Assembly (NCBI RefSeq): GCF_028372415.1
Contig: NC_092878.1
Span: 26,139,903-26,203,902, forward strand
Length of the DNA: 64,000 nucleotides
Direction: 5' to 3'
From: Notamacropus eugenii
Taxonomy: Eukaryota > Chordata > Mammalia > Diprotodontia > Macropodidae
Below the pieces are notes generated by a model, which was not told the DNA's origin, searched no databases, and worked only from the letters and a program-made list of their open reading frames with translations. This document shows positions 44,091-54,361 of the stretch, in pieces; the stretch's first letter is position 1, and every line of letters begins with the position of its first letter. A program made the translations under genes and the position numbers.

Positions 44091-44875
44091 TTGTCCCTTC
44101 CAGCTATAACTTGAGAATCCTATGATTCCAGAAGTGGTAGAACAGGAGGTGAGAAAGGAAGCTCAGAAACACATCTCTCCCCCTTGTACCAAGGCAGGCA
44201 GGTCCCCAACTATGCTGTCTGTGATGCAAGGCTTTTGGCCCCATAATGAAGGAAATGCCCAGGCAGCAAGGGTTCTTCCAGCTTTCTGACTCTTGAAAGG
44301 TGACTCCAGCCCTGGGAATTTTCTCTCTGGGCAGATGAGTTGCCAATTCTGAGCATAGGAGGCTGGGCAGCACCTGGGAAACAGCTGGATACCAGCAGGT
44401 AGATCAAGCAGCAGTAGCTGTGGAGTGCCAGGCATCAGAAGGCCAAGCTGAGCAGCAGCCAGACCCTGCCAGGCGGAGAGCAGATGGGCAGAGTGGCTGC
44501 TAGATGGGGAAGGGAACAGCGACGGGAGGGCAGTGCCAAGCAGAGAGAGCAGACAGGCAGGGCACGAGATCCGTGCCAGCAAGCAAGGACAGGGAAGATA
44601 TTGTTAGGGATGGGGAGGAGATAGGTAGAGAGCAGAAGGTCCTTCCCCTGAGGTGCCAAGAGGCTTTAATAAATCCTGCAACTACACTCAGTAGTTGCAG
44701 TCAACAATGTGTCATAACAGGGCCTGGTGTGGACTCTTAAGCTTGTTAGGTTGTCAGGCTGGTTGGAATGCCGCTGGGCTTTGCTGGCCAGCGAGAGGAC
44801 CTTGGGTACAACCCGAAAATAAACAGAAAGACAGCCTAATGGGCAGCTGATTATAAATGGAATCTGAGGATTTAG
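44091..44875. other. Non-repeat, GC-richer stretch
   Basis: No repeat family recognised. A purine-rich part (44400-44640) gives long minus-strand frames without domains. It contains a perfect 10-base inverted repeat at 44676-44700. Confidence 0.45.
44676..44700. repeat. Short perfect inverted repeat
   Basis: CTGCAACTAC and GTAGTTGCAG separated by 'actca'. Confidence 0.9.
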
Positions 44876-45190
44876 AGCTAAAAAGTACCTTAGAGATCAG
44901 CTAGCCCAAGCATTTACAGATGAGGAAGATGAGGCCCAGAAAGGAAGGAAAGGAGCAAGCACTTATTAAACACCTACTGTATACCAAGTGCTTTACAAAT
45001 GTCTCATTCAATCTTCTCAACAACTCTGAGAGGTAGGTTCTATTATTATCCTTATTTTACAATTCAGGAAACTGAGGAAGAAAATGGTGAAGTAACCTTC
45101 CTGGAGTCTCACAGCTATAAGTGTCTGAGGGCAGATTTGAACTCAGGTCTTCCTGATTCCAGGCTCAGCTGCACCACCTATTGCCTCCTA
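44876..45190 (-). mobile_element. MAR1-type SINE plus MIR SINE, both antisense
   Basis: 44876-44945 'gagctaaaaagtaccttagagatc' is MAR1-type. 44950-45190 is MIR: 'cttattaaacacctactgtatacc', 'ttattatccttattttacaattcagg' and 'gaactcaggtcttcctgattcc'. Confidence 0.9.
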
Positions 45191-45234
45191 GTTGCCTGGG
45201 TTAAGTGGCTTACCCAAGATTACATAAGAGAAGG

Positions 45235-45410
45235 ACAGGATGTAGGCAATATAGTGAACACAGGGCAAAAGATGTGGGATCAAATGCTGTCCCTACCTGT
45301 GTGACCACTAGAAATCACTAAACCTCACTGACTGACTATCAGATGAGGATGGGGTTTGACAAAATGGCCTAGAAAGTCCCTTCCACTGCTGAATCTATGA
45401 TCCCATGAAG
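45235..45410 (+). mobile_element. MAR1-type SINE, decayed
   Basis: 'gtgtgaccactagaaatcac', 'gcctagaaagtcccttccactgctg' and 'atctatgatccc'. Confidence 0.6.
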
Positions 45411-45482
45411 CTGGGTCCTCGGTGCTCTTTCTGTTGTACCATGTGCCATATTTGAGCTAAGAAGTCCCTGCCTTCAGTATGC

Positions 45483-45570
45483 CCCCCAACACATACACAT
45501 GCACATACATGCACCTACATCCACACACACACATACACAGATACACATGCGTGCACATACATACAAAGAG
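45483..45570. repeat. CA-rich microsatellite tract
   Basis: CACATA/CATGCA alternations. Confidence 0.85.
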
Positions 45571-46194
45571 ACACTGTAAGTATATGCTGAACATTTTTCC
45601 CATCAGTAATGGGGATTGGGGATGTCTAATGAATAGCAATTCAAGATTTAGGTATGATTCCCAGGTGACTTCAAGCTTGGGGGCTTCATGAATGGTGCTG
45701 GCACTCCAGATAGCCAGATCATGAGAGACACTGAATCCTGCAAAAGGAAAGTGGTCCATTTTCCAAGAACCTTGTCTTGAGGAAGGTGGTGGGATTTCTT
45801 ACATCTGTGGTGTTGACCCTTATGGTCAGGCCACCTGGCAGGAGTGGAAGCAAAAGCACCTCATCGGGGTGGACTATTGGTGATGGATCAGAGAAGGGGA
45901 CCCTGTTTTTCACTAGTAGCACAGAAGGGCTGAGCAAGCTGAACTCTAAGGTTCTCTTTAGAGGCAATGGATACCCTTCCTTCTTCCTATAGCAGGCACC
46001 TAAGAACTTGAGGAAGAAATTTGTCCCAGGAAAAAGATTTGGCACTCATGTATTTCGTTTCAATTCTTATTGAAATCTTTTCTAATAGCCTCGTTATTGC
46101 CCCCCCCCCCCATTGAGTCATGCCCTTTCAACAAAGAATAAAAAAGAAAGGAGGGGGAGGGAGCAGGAAATAGTGCAGCAAAACTAACCAATCT

Positions 46195-46224
46195 ATCACC
46201 ATCACCATCACCATCACCATCACC
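46195..46224. repeat. (ATCACC)n hexanucleotide repeat
   Basis: Five perfect units. Confidence 0.95.
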
Positions 46225-46297
46225 TGGGCCTGACAGTACATGCAACGTTCTTTGCCCATCATCTTCCACAAAGAGATGGGGTTATATTTTCTTTTTT

Positions 46298-46387
46298 TTA
46301 GAGACACACAGTCTGAGGCAGGATTTGAACTCAGGTCCTCCTGACTCCAGAGCTGGTGCTTGGTCCACTACACTACCTGGCTGCCCC
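46298..46387 (-). mobile_element. SINE fragment, antisense, inside L1
   Basis: 'gtctgaggcaggatttgaactcagg' to 'cactacactacctggctgcccc'. Confidence 0.9.
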
Positions 46388-47039
46388 TACATTTTCTCAT
46401 CTCTTCTTTGGGACCAAGTCTGGTCATCCTAATGACACAGCATTCAGTTCCTTGTTATTCTTTCTGGATATCCAATTTACTTCTTGATCCTTTCTCAAAC
46501 AGCTGAGGAAGCAAAGTAATCCTGGTTATAATTTTGCCAATGGTGCATTTTACTGCTTCAGTGTGAAATGTCTGGGACTCTCTTTTCTCCTTTTTACCAT
46601 TTCTGGGGGATTCCTCTGAGGCTTAGGAGCCTGTCAGATCAATTGAAGGAGGAGGAGCTCTTCCTGAGCAGCTTTCTTCTTCAAAGACCCAGGAAATAAG
46701 TATAGATGAATAGACCTCATAGGTAAAGCAGGGACCCTGGGAGGCTGGAGTCCTGGTTTTGGTGCCACCCTCCTCTGAGACTGAGTCCCTTTTATTTAAG
46801 TGACATAGAATGACAAGTAAAGCTGACTATAAACATTGCTTTTTGCTGCCTATTTCCTTGACGCCGTGAACACTTCAAGAACAAACACAGCTCCTGGGTT
46901 AGCAAAGGCTCAGTAGCTTCAGCAACAGTTTATAATTTATGGATCAGTACAGTGGCTAACATAGAAATACCTGCAGTTTCCAGAATCATCCAAGCACAGC
47001 CTATGGAAACTAGCTCCTCAGAGTAGGCAAGCTGGGAAG

Positions 47040-47450
47040 ACCTAGACTGGTACAATGAAAAAAACAAAACAAAACAGTTGTTCTGGAGTGAGAAGATCTG
47101 GGGACCAACTCCTACATCCAATACTTGCTTCCCTGTGTGACATTTCTTGGGGCCTCAGTTTTCTCAGTGATAATAATCGTTGGCATTCAGATAGCACTTT
47201 AAGTTTCTAAAATGCTTTACAAATATTAGCTTATTGATCCTCACCTCCATCCTAGGAGTTAGGTGCCAATATTATCCCCATTTTACAACTGAGGAAATTG
47301 AGGCAGACAGTGTTAAGTGACTTGCCCAGAGTCACACAGCAAGTAAGTGTCTGAGGCTGGATTGCAGTTCAGGTCTAGCTCTTGTCTATAAAATGAGAAG
47401 GTAAGGTCTGATGGTTTCTATCATTCATCTCTAGTTCCTATGACTGTTAG
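47040..47450 (+). mobile_element. MAR1-type SINE split by an antisense MIR
   Basis: The outer SINE has 'gagtgagaagatctggggacc' and 'cttggggcctcagttttctc' (to 47165), then continues at about 47383 with 'gtctataaaatgagaaggtaagg'. Inside, 47170-47380 is antisense MIR ('tagcactttaagtttctaaaatgc', 'cagagtcacacagcaagtaag'). 46481-47039 is unassigned. Confidence 0.8.
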
Positions 47451-47665
47451 CACCATATTCTGCATGAAGCCTTTCCTGATTCCTCCCAGATGCTACTGCC
47501 TTCCCCTAAATCTACCTTATACACGTTTGTATTTTCACCTCACATTTTTGTTGTCTCCTCCATTAGAATGTAAACTCTTTTCAAGAAGGGATTTTTTTCA
47601 TTCTTTGTGCTTGTAGCCCTGTCATCTAGCAGGCAGCTCATTGATTAACTAATTGAGCTGGAATT
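47450..47665 (+). mobile_element. L2 LINE 3' end
   Basis: 'catgaagcctttcctgattcctccc', 'attagaatgtaaactcttttcaagaagg' and 'tgtagccctgtcatctagcaggc'. Confidence 0.75.
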
Positions 47666-47699
47666 TCTTTGGTTAGGAAATTGGAAGTTAAGGAAATTC

Positions 47700-47880
47700 C
47701 CTTTATTCAGGTAGGTCAGCATCTTTGAGTTCTACAGATGCTTCTTGGAACACCAAGAGGTTATGTGAGTTGTCTACGATCACACAGCCAGTGTGTGCCA
47801 GTAGGGAGATTTGAACCCAGGACTTCCTGGCTTCAAAATCAGCTCTCTACCCCATCTTGCCTCTCAGAATCCTTTTAGGA
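47700..47880 (-). mobile_element. MAR1-type SINE, antisense
   Basis: 'gatcacacagccagtgtgtgcc' and 'gatttgaacccaggacttcctggc'. Confidence 0.8.
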
Positions 47881-48231
47881 AAAAAGAAATCTAGATCAGA
47901 ACGCACTTATGCTTTCTATTTGCTCTGGAGCAGTGTTGTTTTGTTGAGAACTAGGAGGAGAAAACTGTTCTTAGAAACATGATGAGAGGTGAAGTTACAC
48001 TAGTTAAAGGGGCTCCCAGGGCAGGTGGCATTCTGTGTACAATCAGATGCTGAACTCCAGAGCAGGTGAAGAGGCCCAAGTACTCAGAGATGAAAAATGA
48101 GGATTATATGATGTGGCTCACCTGGCAGTTCTTGGGAGTGATGCTTCCTGTCTCAATCAGTGCCTCGGAGACATCTGCGCTGCCTAATTGATCATCTGTT
48201 TTTTTTGCCTCTTCATTGGTTTTGGGCCTGT

Positions 48232-48568
48232 GGGTTCATTCATTCAAAAAGGCATTTATTAAGTGGGTACTCTGGGCCAGGCAGTGTGCTGGGTAGGCAC
48301 TGAGGATGGAAAGACAAAAATGAGACAGCTCTGCCCTCAGGGAGTTTACAATCTATTGTGGGGAAACAGCAAGGATGCAGATGAGGAGTTACAAAGCAAT
48401 AGCAACAGCTCATATTACATGGTGATTTTCGAAGCATTTTAGATATATTACCTCATTTGATTCTTCCAGCAAGCCTATGGGGTAGGTGCTATGATTATCC
48501 CCATTTCACAGATAATATAACTGAGGAAAAATGACTTGCCAAAGATCACACAGCTAGTAAATATTTGA
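48232..48568 (-). mobile_element. L2 tail and MIR SINE, antisense
   Basis: 48235-48400 'aaaggcatttattaagtgggtactctgggccaggc' is the L2 end. 48405-48568 'ttagatatattacctcatttgattc' and 'aaagatcacacagctagta' are MIR. Confidence 0.85.
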
Positions 48569-48779
48569 GGGGAAGTGCATGAGATGTCCAGGGAAGCCTG
48601 GCACCTCTGGTGTGAAGACTTGCTGAGCCCTTCTCAGGGCTGCTCAGCCACCTTTGGCATCCACCTGTCACCCAACTCTTACCTGCGTCTCCAAGAAGTT
48701 GTAGCATGTGTAGTGGCCACACCTTGGTAAACCATCTTGGCAGACAAGCTGAAGCAGGGTGAGGGTAACTGACAGGCTT

Positions 48780-49115
48780 CAGATCCATCGGTGAGTTAGG
48801 GAGATGTCTACTCCAAGCATGTGAACCATTTCCCTGAGGAATGGGTGGGTGAGAACAATTTGTTCCAAAGGCCATGAAGGTGGTTGAAGCTCTTAGTGTT
48901 TAGCCAGATGCCTGACCAAGCTCTTCCACATCTTCCTGAGCCATGGCCATTCTTCCTGACTCGTGTTCTGCTGCTGAACTTTGATAACTCAGGAAGAGAC
49001 CGTGAGGCTGGGGACTTTGTGCTACTTAGCCTCACTTAAATCATTTCACTCGCAAGTCAAGACATCACCCTTGATATCAGCAATCCTCTTTGACCACAAG
49101 GGGTAAACAACAAAT
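48780..49115 (+). mobile_element. SINE ending in the RTE-like LINE tail
   Basis: 'cagatccatcggtgag', 'gcctcacttaaatcatttcactcgcaagtcaagac' (49027-49062) and the end 'caatcctctttgaccacaagggg' followed by 'aacaacaa'. Its end resembles the 3' tail of the LINE at 1666-2159 and the SINE at 62940-63045. Confidence 0.55.
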
Positions 49116-49200
49116 GTCTGAGGCAGGATTTGAACTAAGGTCTTCCTTACTCCAAGTCTAGAGCAGTAGCCTCTCTGCCATCCAGTTGCTTCCTGGACTA
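49116..49200 (-). mobile_element. SINE fragment, antisense
   Basis: 'ctgaggcaggatttgaactaaggtcttcc' to 'tctctgccatccagttgc'. Confidence 0.8.
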
Positions 49201-49359
49201 TTAGGGATAAGGGAGAAGAGGTGATCAGGGCACAGAGGATTGAGCAGGGAAGTAGGAAAGACTTCATGTAGAAAGTGATACCTGAGATGAACCTGGCAGA
49301 AAATGCAGGTTAAATGTGTCTCTGGCTAAGGGAAGCAAGAAAGGGGGAGATTTATTTTC

Positions 49360-49801
49360 CCCTTTGACCCCTGAAGGGTATCTCCAGTGGTGCTGACCCA
49401 GATCGGGAAACAGCTGAAGAGAAAAAGTCTTCTAATGTCCTACAGGGACTGAATCTGGCAGTCTGGAATCCAGGGGTCTATGAAGGTCAGCTAGCGTTTT
49501 CCAAACTCTTCACCCAGTTTGACCGGTCTGCCCAGCTTCCAAGATAACCTAGAGCAGGGGAATAAGAACAGACCTGTCACCCTGCTCCCATTCTCCTTTG
49601 CTTCTGGCTGAGCTGACAATCTGCAGCAGCTGTGGAGTTAAAACTGGAAAGACTGGTTTCTAGATCGCTGGCTCCCAACAAGGAACTCTGCCACCTTCCA
49701 TTTTCTTTCCCCTTCAAAGTAGGCTTCCTTTTGCACAGACACAGACCAGCCAGGTAGACAGAGCTGAGGCTGCACCTGAGTCTGGACATGGTGTTTCACA
49801 G
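49360..49801 (+). other. Non-repeat stretch with a possible first coding exon
   Basis: An ATG at 49788-49790 in strong Kozak context (G at -3 and +4) is followed by 'gtgtttcacag' and a donor-like 'cag/gtaggt' at 49801/49802. The exon would code for M-V-F-H plus a split codon. I recognise no protein from this start. The upstream 300 bases show no repeat, and a CAGCTG E-box lies near 49625. Evidence is motif-level only; it may be chance. Confidence 0.25.
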
Positions 49802-49929
49802 GTAGGTAGGGGAAAGTTCAAAGGAAAAAGAGTCAGCTCAGAGATGAATTTGTTTTCATCGAAATAGTTTGTCTGGAATCATCCTGTAATCGTAGCATAT
49901 TAGACCTGAGAGAAACCTCAGGAGTAATC

Positions 49930-50050
49930 CAACAGAGTCAATCAGTTCATCAATAAGCATTTATTTAGTGTCTCCTGTATATCTGGCACCGTGCTAGACC
50001 TGGGGACCCAATGACAAAATGGAACAGTTCCTCTGTTTATGGAGTTTATT
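49930..50050 (-). mobile_element. L2 LINE tail, antisense
   Basis: 'catcaataagcatttatttagtgtctcctg' and 'ggcaccgtgctagacctgggg'. Confidence 0.7.
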
Positions 50051-50079
50051 TTCTTTGGGGGTTGGGGGAGACTGTATGG

Positions 50080-50265
50080 TCCAGAATGTTGACAATAGAG
50101 TTAGAGAACCTGATTTCAAATCCTATATTTGATGCTTATCACCCATGTGAGTATGGACAAGTTACTTGTCTACCCTGGGCCTCAATTTCCTCACTTGTAA
50201 AACAAGGGGGTTGCATTAGCTGGTTTCTGAGGTTCCTTCCAATTTTACATGTATGATCTAATAAA
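50080..50265 (+). mobile_element. MAR1-type SINE
   Basis: 'gttagagaacctgatttcaaatcc', 'ctgggcctcaatttcctcac' and 'ggttccttccaattttacatgtatg'. Confidence 0.85.
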
Positions 50266-50269
50266 AGTC

Positions 50270-50475
50270 TAGAGGTGGTGCAGAAAGCAGAGGGCTGGAC
50301 TTGGAGCTAGGAAGATCTGGGTTTGAATCCTGCCTCAGATCCTTACTTACTGTGTGACCTCCTGGGTAAGTTGTTGAGCCTCTCTCCAAGTGCCTGTTTC
50401 TACAGCTACCACCCATCTTTGTCTCTGCCTGCCAGGGCCTGGCATACAGAAGGCAGCTAATAAGTCCTGCCTAAA
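50270..50475 (+). mobile_element. SINE plus L2-type tail
   Basis: 'gagctaggaagatctgggtttgaatcc' and 'tactgtgtgacctcctggg', then 'gggcctggcatacagaaggc'. Confidence 0.75.
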
Positions 50476-50484
50476 TTGAACTGA

Positions 50485-50625
50485 ACCTAGTATAGTTTAA
50501 CCCTCACTTCATCCATCAAGTGATGAAACAGGTAGTGAAGTCCAATGACTTGTCCAAGATCTCACAGCAGAGCTGGGACCAAACCCACTTAGGCTGACAT
50601 CTGCTATGCTGTCCTACCCCTTAGA
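50485..50625 (-). mobile_element. SINE, antisense
   Basis: 'cttgtccaagatctcacagcag' and 'aaacccacttaggctgac'. Confidence 0.6.
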
Positions 50626-50695
50626 TCATTATCCTTGTCATCATCAAAACTAAAGGTATTAAGTGCCTTCTTACTACAGGCAGCAGATTATTGCT

Positions 50696-51010
50696 GCAGC
50701 TAGGTGGTGCGATGGATAATTATAGGCCTCACTTGAGGACCTAGAGGGCCACATGTGGCCTTGAGGCTGCAGGTTTCCCACCCCTGGCCTGGAGTCAGGA
50801 AGACTTATCTTCCTGAGTTCAAAAGTGTCAGCTTCAGACACTTACTAATTGTATGACCCTGGGGAACTCACTTCACCCTATTTGCCTCAGTTTCCTCATC
50901 TATAAAATGAGCTGGAGAAGGAAATGGCAAACCACTGTAGTATCTTTGCCCAAAAAATGCCAAATGGGGTCACGAAGAGTAAGACATGATTGAAATGACT
51001 CAACAGCAAC
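50696..51010 (+). mobile_element. Long marsupial SINE with RTE-like tail, carrying a hAT remnant
   Basis: 'gcagctaggtggtgcgatgg', then a hAT half (50727-50786), then 'ggcctggagtcaggaagac' through 'gagctggagaaggaaatggc' and 'caaatggggtcacgaagag'. Confidence 0.95.
50727..50786. mobile_element. Foldback hAT MITE, right arm only
   Basis: 'acttgaggacctagagggcc' through 'tttcccacccctg'. The left arm is missing. Confidence 0.85.
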
Positions 51011-51049
51011 AACAAAACATCATAGACACATGGCTGGAAAGAGCACCCA

Positions 51050-51330
51050 TGATCCAGGGTCTAATCCTGGCTACACTGTTCACTGGAGAGCCCTGGCTCT
51101 GGAGGTGAAGGACTTGGGTTCTAATCTCACTTCTGATACTTAAGTACCTGGCTTTAGGCTAGCTGCTTGACTTCCCAGAGCCTTAGTTTCCTTATCTGAC
51201 TCTGAAGTGATCCTATGAGCTCTAAATCTATGACCCCATCACTCTGGAAAAGTCACTTCTTTGGGCCTCAGTTTCTCTATCCAACTAGATGGCTTCTGAA
51301 GTCCCTTCCATCTCCAAATTTGTGATTCTT
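51050..51330 (+). mobile_element. Two overlapping MAR1-type SINE pieces
   Basis: 'ggaggtgaaggacttgggttctaatc', 'cagagccttagtttccttatctg', then a second 'gaaaagtcacttctttgggcctcag' and 'gaagtcccttccatctcc'. Confidence 0.8.
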
Positions 51331-51332
51331 AT

Positions 51333-51562
51333 TGTTCAAGTCCTTTCAGTTGTGTAAGACTCTTCATGACCCCATTTGGGGTTTCTTGGCAAAGATACTG
51401 GAGTGGTTTGCCATTTCCTTCTCTGGCTCATTTTACAGATGAGGAAACTGAGGCAAACAGGGTGAAGTGACTTATCCAGGTCACACAGCTATTAAGTGTC
51501 TGAGGCCAGATTTGAACATAGGTCTTCCTGACTGCAGGTCTAGTGCTCTATTTACTGCTATG
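51333..51562 (-). mobile_element. Long marsupial SINE with RTE-like tail, antisense
   Basis: 'gttcaagtcctttcagttgtg', 'gaccccatttggggtttcttggc' and 'aggtcttcctgactgcagg'. Confidence 0.95.
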
Positions 51563-51569
51563 ATTCTAT

Positions 51570-51720
51570 GAACTCTAAATTTATGATCCTGTGGCCTTAT
51601 GCTCCTGGGAGAAATATTTTACTTCCATGGGTCTCAGTTTCCTCCTCTGTAAAATAAGGGGTTGGGACTAGATGATGTCCAAGGTCCCTTCCAACTCTAA
51701 CATTCTGAGGTTCTGAATGT
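51570..51720 (+). mobile_element. MAR1-type SINE 3' half
   Basis: 'gggtctcagtttcctcctctg' and 'aaggtcccttccaactctaac'. 51721-52475 is mostly unassigned non-repeat DNA. Confidence 0.8.
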
Positions 51721-52477
51721 ACACAGAGAAACACACGTCATCCTGATTACCACTGACGTATTTCCCTCAGCCTACCAGGTGTTTCATGCCCCACCCCTTT
51801 GCCACTAGAAGTACCCATCCAACTCCTGCCTACCTGACTGAGTTCTTTCAGGACTTGGAGGAGGGGCACTAGGGGCATGGAGCCACACTCTCTTGAACCT
51901 TTTCAAACCCAGGGTCAACCACTTGAGGTCTTCCTGGGGAAATCTGGAGCCACAAGAGGATGTCTAATGCCACCTGTCCAGAAGGGCAGAGGACACTCCA
52001 AGGATGGCACATGACCTGGAGCAAAAAAAAAGATGCCCTTATCTATCCATGCCTATGAGTCATGTCAGCTAATGATGAGGAAAAGAATGATGGTAAAGAA
52101 AAAAGCTTGAGTTGTAAACTCATGAGGAATAACAGTCCCAACCCCACCTATGTGTTTAGTGATCTGTAGTTTACAAAGTGCTTTCCCATATAACTGGGGA
52201 GGAATGGGGCCCGCCCTGGCATGGAATTATGAAGGAGGTGTTTATCTTGGGTAGCTATTCCATCCCTCATGTGAACTACACAAAGGGAGTCTTAACTACT
52301 GTTCCATCCTCCTTTTCATGATCCTTCGCTTATGCCTCCCTGTCTCCTTCCCCCACGGTTGGGGTGCCCAGGGCCCCTTATGATTCTCTAGTGGTCTAGG
52401 GCCTCCCAGTGGGAGAACCTCACCCAACCCTGGCTAACATCCACTATTCTTACTCTTTCCTTCTTACTTTCATAGGT

Positions 52478-52697
52478 CTTTTTTTTTAAATAAATGTTAT
52501 TGATATATTTTGGTTTTATATCTACCTACATTTCCCCTTACATCCCTTCTCTCACCCTCCAAAAGAGCCATATCTAATAACAGAATTTAAAAAACAGGAA
52601 GAAAAAATAGTCAATGAGACCAATCCATGCATCACCAAAATCTGATGCCATATGCAATGTTCCACACCCATGGACCCCTTTCTCAACTAAGAGCCCA
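52478..52697 (-). mobile_element. L1 3' UTR copy (second tail type)
   Basis: Complement of an L1 end with an A-run at its 3' boundary (T-run 52482-52490 on plus), 'ttggttttatatctacctac', 'ccaaaatctgatgccatatgc' and 'gttccacacccatggaccc'. It is nearly identical to 53284-53482. Confidence 0.75.
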
Positions 52698-52699
52698 TG

Positions 52700-52800
52700 A
52701 TCACAAGTCGGAAGTGTCTCAGAGACCATTTAATTCAACCTACTCATTTTACAAAAGAGAAAACTGAGGCCCAGAGAGGTCAGAGAAAGGATTTAAACCT
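52700..52800 (-). mobile_element. SINE fragment, antisense
   Basis: 'gtctcagagaccatttaattcaacc' and 'gagaaaactgaggcccagagagg'. 52801-53115 is unassigned. Confidence 0.75.
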
Positions 52801-53117
52801 ATCTGTCCTGTTTTATTTTCTTGGGGCCCTCCTAAGTGGCATCAACTGTAAAGAACAGGCCTTTTCATATGTGGGATTATATTTAAGGGGCACCAGTAAG
52901 GGTACTCTCTCTCCCCACCAAAAATTCATTACTCCCACTAATGCCTGAAATGCTACCATTAGTCATTCATTCTTCTGAATTAATCAGAATTCCTCTGGTC
53001 CTCTTTTACAATGCACATACTTCTGAGAAGAATAACATATTGTGCCTTAGTAAATGTGAATTTGTTGTGACATCCTCCCCTCCAATAAGAGTGAGATAGT
53101 ATGAAAACACTGGGCAT

Positions 53118-53280
53118 CTGTGGAGGTAGTTTGGTGTAATGGATAGCTCACTGGAGTCGAAAAAACCTGAATTTGCATCCAACTTCAGACAGTTACTGGC
53201 TGTATGACCCTGAGCCAGTCCCTTTACTTTTCATTATTTCAGTTTCACTTTCTATAAGGTTCTATAAGCTGCATGGGGCA
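53118..53280 (+). mobile_element. MAR1-type SINE, decayed
   Basis: 'gtagtttggtgtaatggatagc' and 'ctgtatgaccctgagccagtcc'. Confidence 0.75.
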
Positions 53281-53283
53281 GCT

Positions 53284-53482
53284 TATTGATGTATTTTGGT
53301 TTTATATCTACCTACATTTCCCCTTACATCCCTTCTGTCACCTCTCAAAGAGTCATGTCTAATAACAGAATTGAAAAAATAAAAAGTCAATGAGACCAAT
53401 CCACGCAACAACAAAATCTGACGCCATATGCAACGTTCCACACCCATGGACCCCTACCTCAACTAAGAGCCCATGATCACAT
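53284..53482 (-). mobile_element. L1 3' UTR copy (second tail type)
   Basis: Same segment as 52478-52697 in the same orientation: 'ttggttttatatctacctac', 'gccatatgcaacgttccac' and 'agagcccatgatcaca'. It lacks the terminal A-run. Confidence 0.75.
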
Positions 53483-53489
53483 ATCTACA

Positions 53490-53730
53490 GCTGAGAAAGG
53501 CACTGGGCCTGGAGTCAGGAAGTATCATCTTCCTGGTTTCAAATTTGGCCTCGGACACTTACTACCTGTGTGACCCTGGGTAAGTCACTCCACCCCATTT
53601 GCTCAGTTTCCTCATCTATAAAATGAACTGGAAAAGGAAAAGGTAAACCTCTCCAGCGTCTTTGCCAAGAAAACCCCAAATGGGGTCACAAAGCATCGGA
53701 CATGACTGAAAAACTGAACCACAACGACTT
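53490..53730 (+). mobile_element. Long marsupial SINE with RTE-like tail
   Basis: 'aggcactgggcctggagtcagg' through 'aagaaaaccccaaatggggtc'. A MAR1-type 3' half follows at 53733-53860. Confidence 0.95.
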
Positions 53731-53869
53731 TGGACAAGCCATTTAATCTCTCCATGATTCAATTTCCTCTGTAAAATTGTGGGGGTAGGGTGGAGATGTG
53801 GATTGGATGATCTTTAAGGTCCTTTTTTTTAGCTCTAAAGCCTTGGTTCCTAGAACCCTTAACTATCAT

Positions 53870-54110
53870 CCCTAGGGCATTAGATAGAGGGCTGTACCTG
53901 GAGTCAGGAAGACCTGAGTTCAAAACCAGCTTCAGACATTTACTAGCTATCAGTTAACCTCTCTCAGTCTCAGTTTCCTCAACTGTAAAATAGGGATAAT
54001 AAAAGCACCTGCCTCCCCAGGAGGATGTTGTGAGGATCAGATGAGATCATTGTAAAAGGTTCATTAGCACAGGGCCTCGTAGGTGTTTAGCAGATATACT
54101 TGTTCCCCCT
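53870..54110 (+). mobile_element. MIR-type CORE-SINE
   Basis: 'gcattagatagagggctgtacctgg', 'caactgtaaaatagggataataa' and 'gaggatcagatgagatc'. Confidence 0.9.
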
Positions 54111-54361
54111 TTCTTGTCTTGTTGATTGTCTAGACTTAAGAAAGTAGACAAAGTTTGTAAAATGTTAAAAATGAAGATTAAATTGAAAAATGTGTCTTGG
54201 ACACATCCCCCTTTACACAACATTTACCAGCACCCCTGTGCCCCAGTATGGAAAACTCTCTGGATAAAAGGACTTTGAGAATATTTTAGAACAAAAAAGA
54301 GGAAATGAAGCTTATTTTCATACTTCCAAATCTCTGTAATAAGTGTTTTTGATGTATTTCT

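Larger units (their letters stand above)
46050..46480 (-). mobile_element. L1 3' UTR copy (second tail type), with nested SINE
   Basis: Complement of the L1 tail: 'ttcttattgaaatcttttctaatag', 'agcaaaactaaccaatc' and 'acagtacatgcaacgttctttgccc'. After a SINE (46298-46387), 'ctcatctcttctttgggaccaagtctggtc' and 'acagcattcagttcc' continue. It includes an (ATCACC)n tract at 46195-46224. Confidence 0.7.

Noticed and set aside
44163..44582. 139-codon minus-strand frame rich in Leu/Ser/Pro
   Set aside because: Arises from a purine-rich plus strand. No signal peptide logic or family match convincing enough to call a gene.
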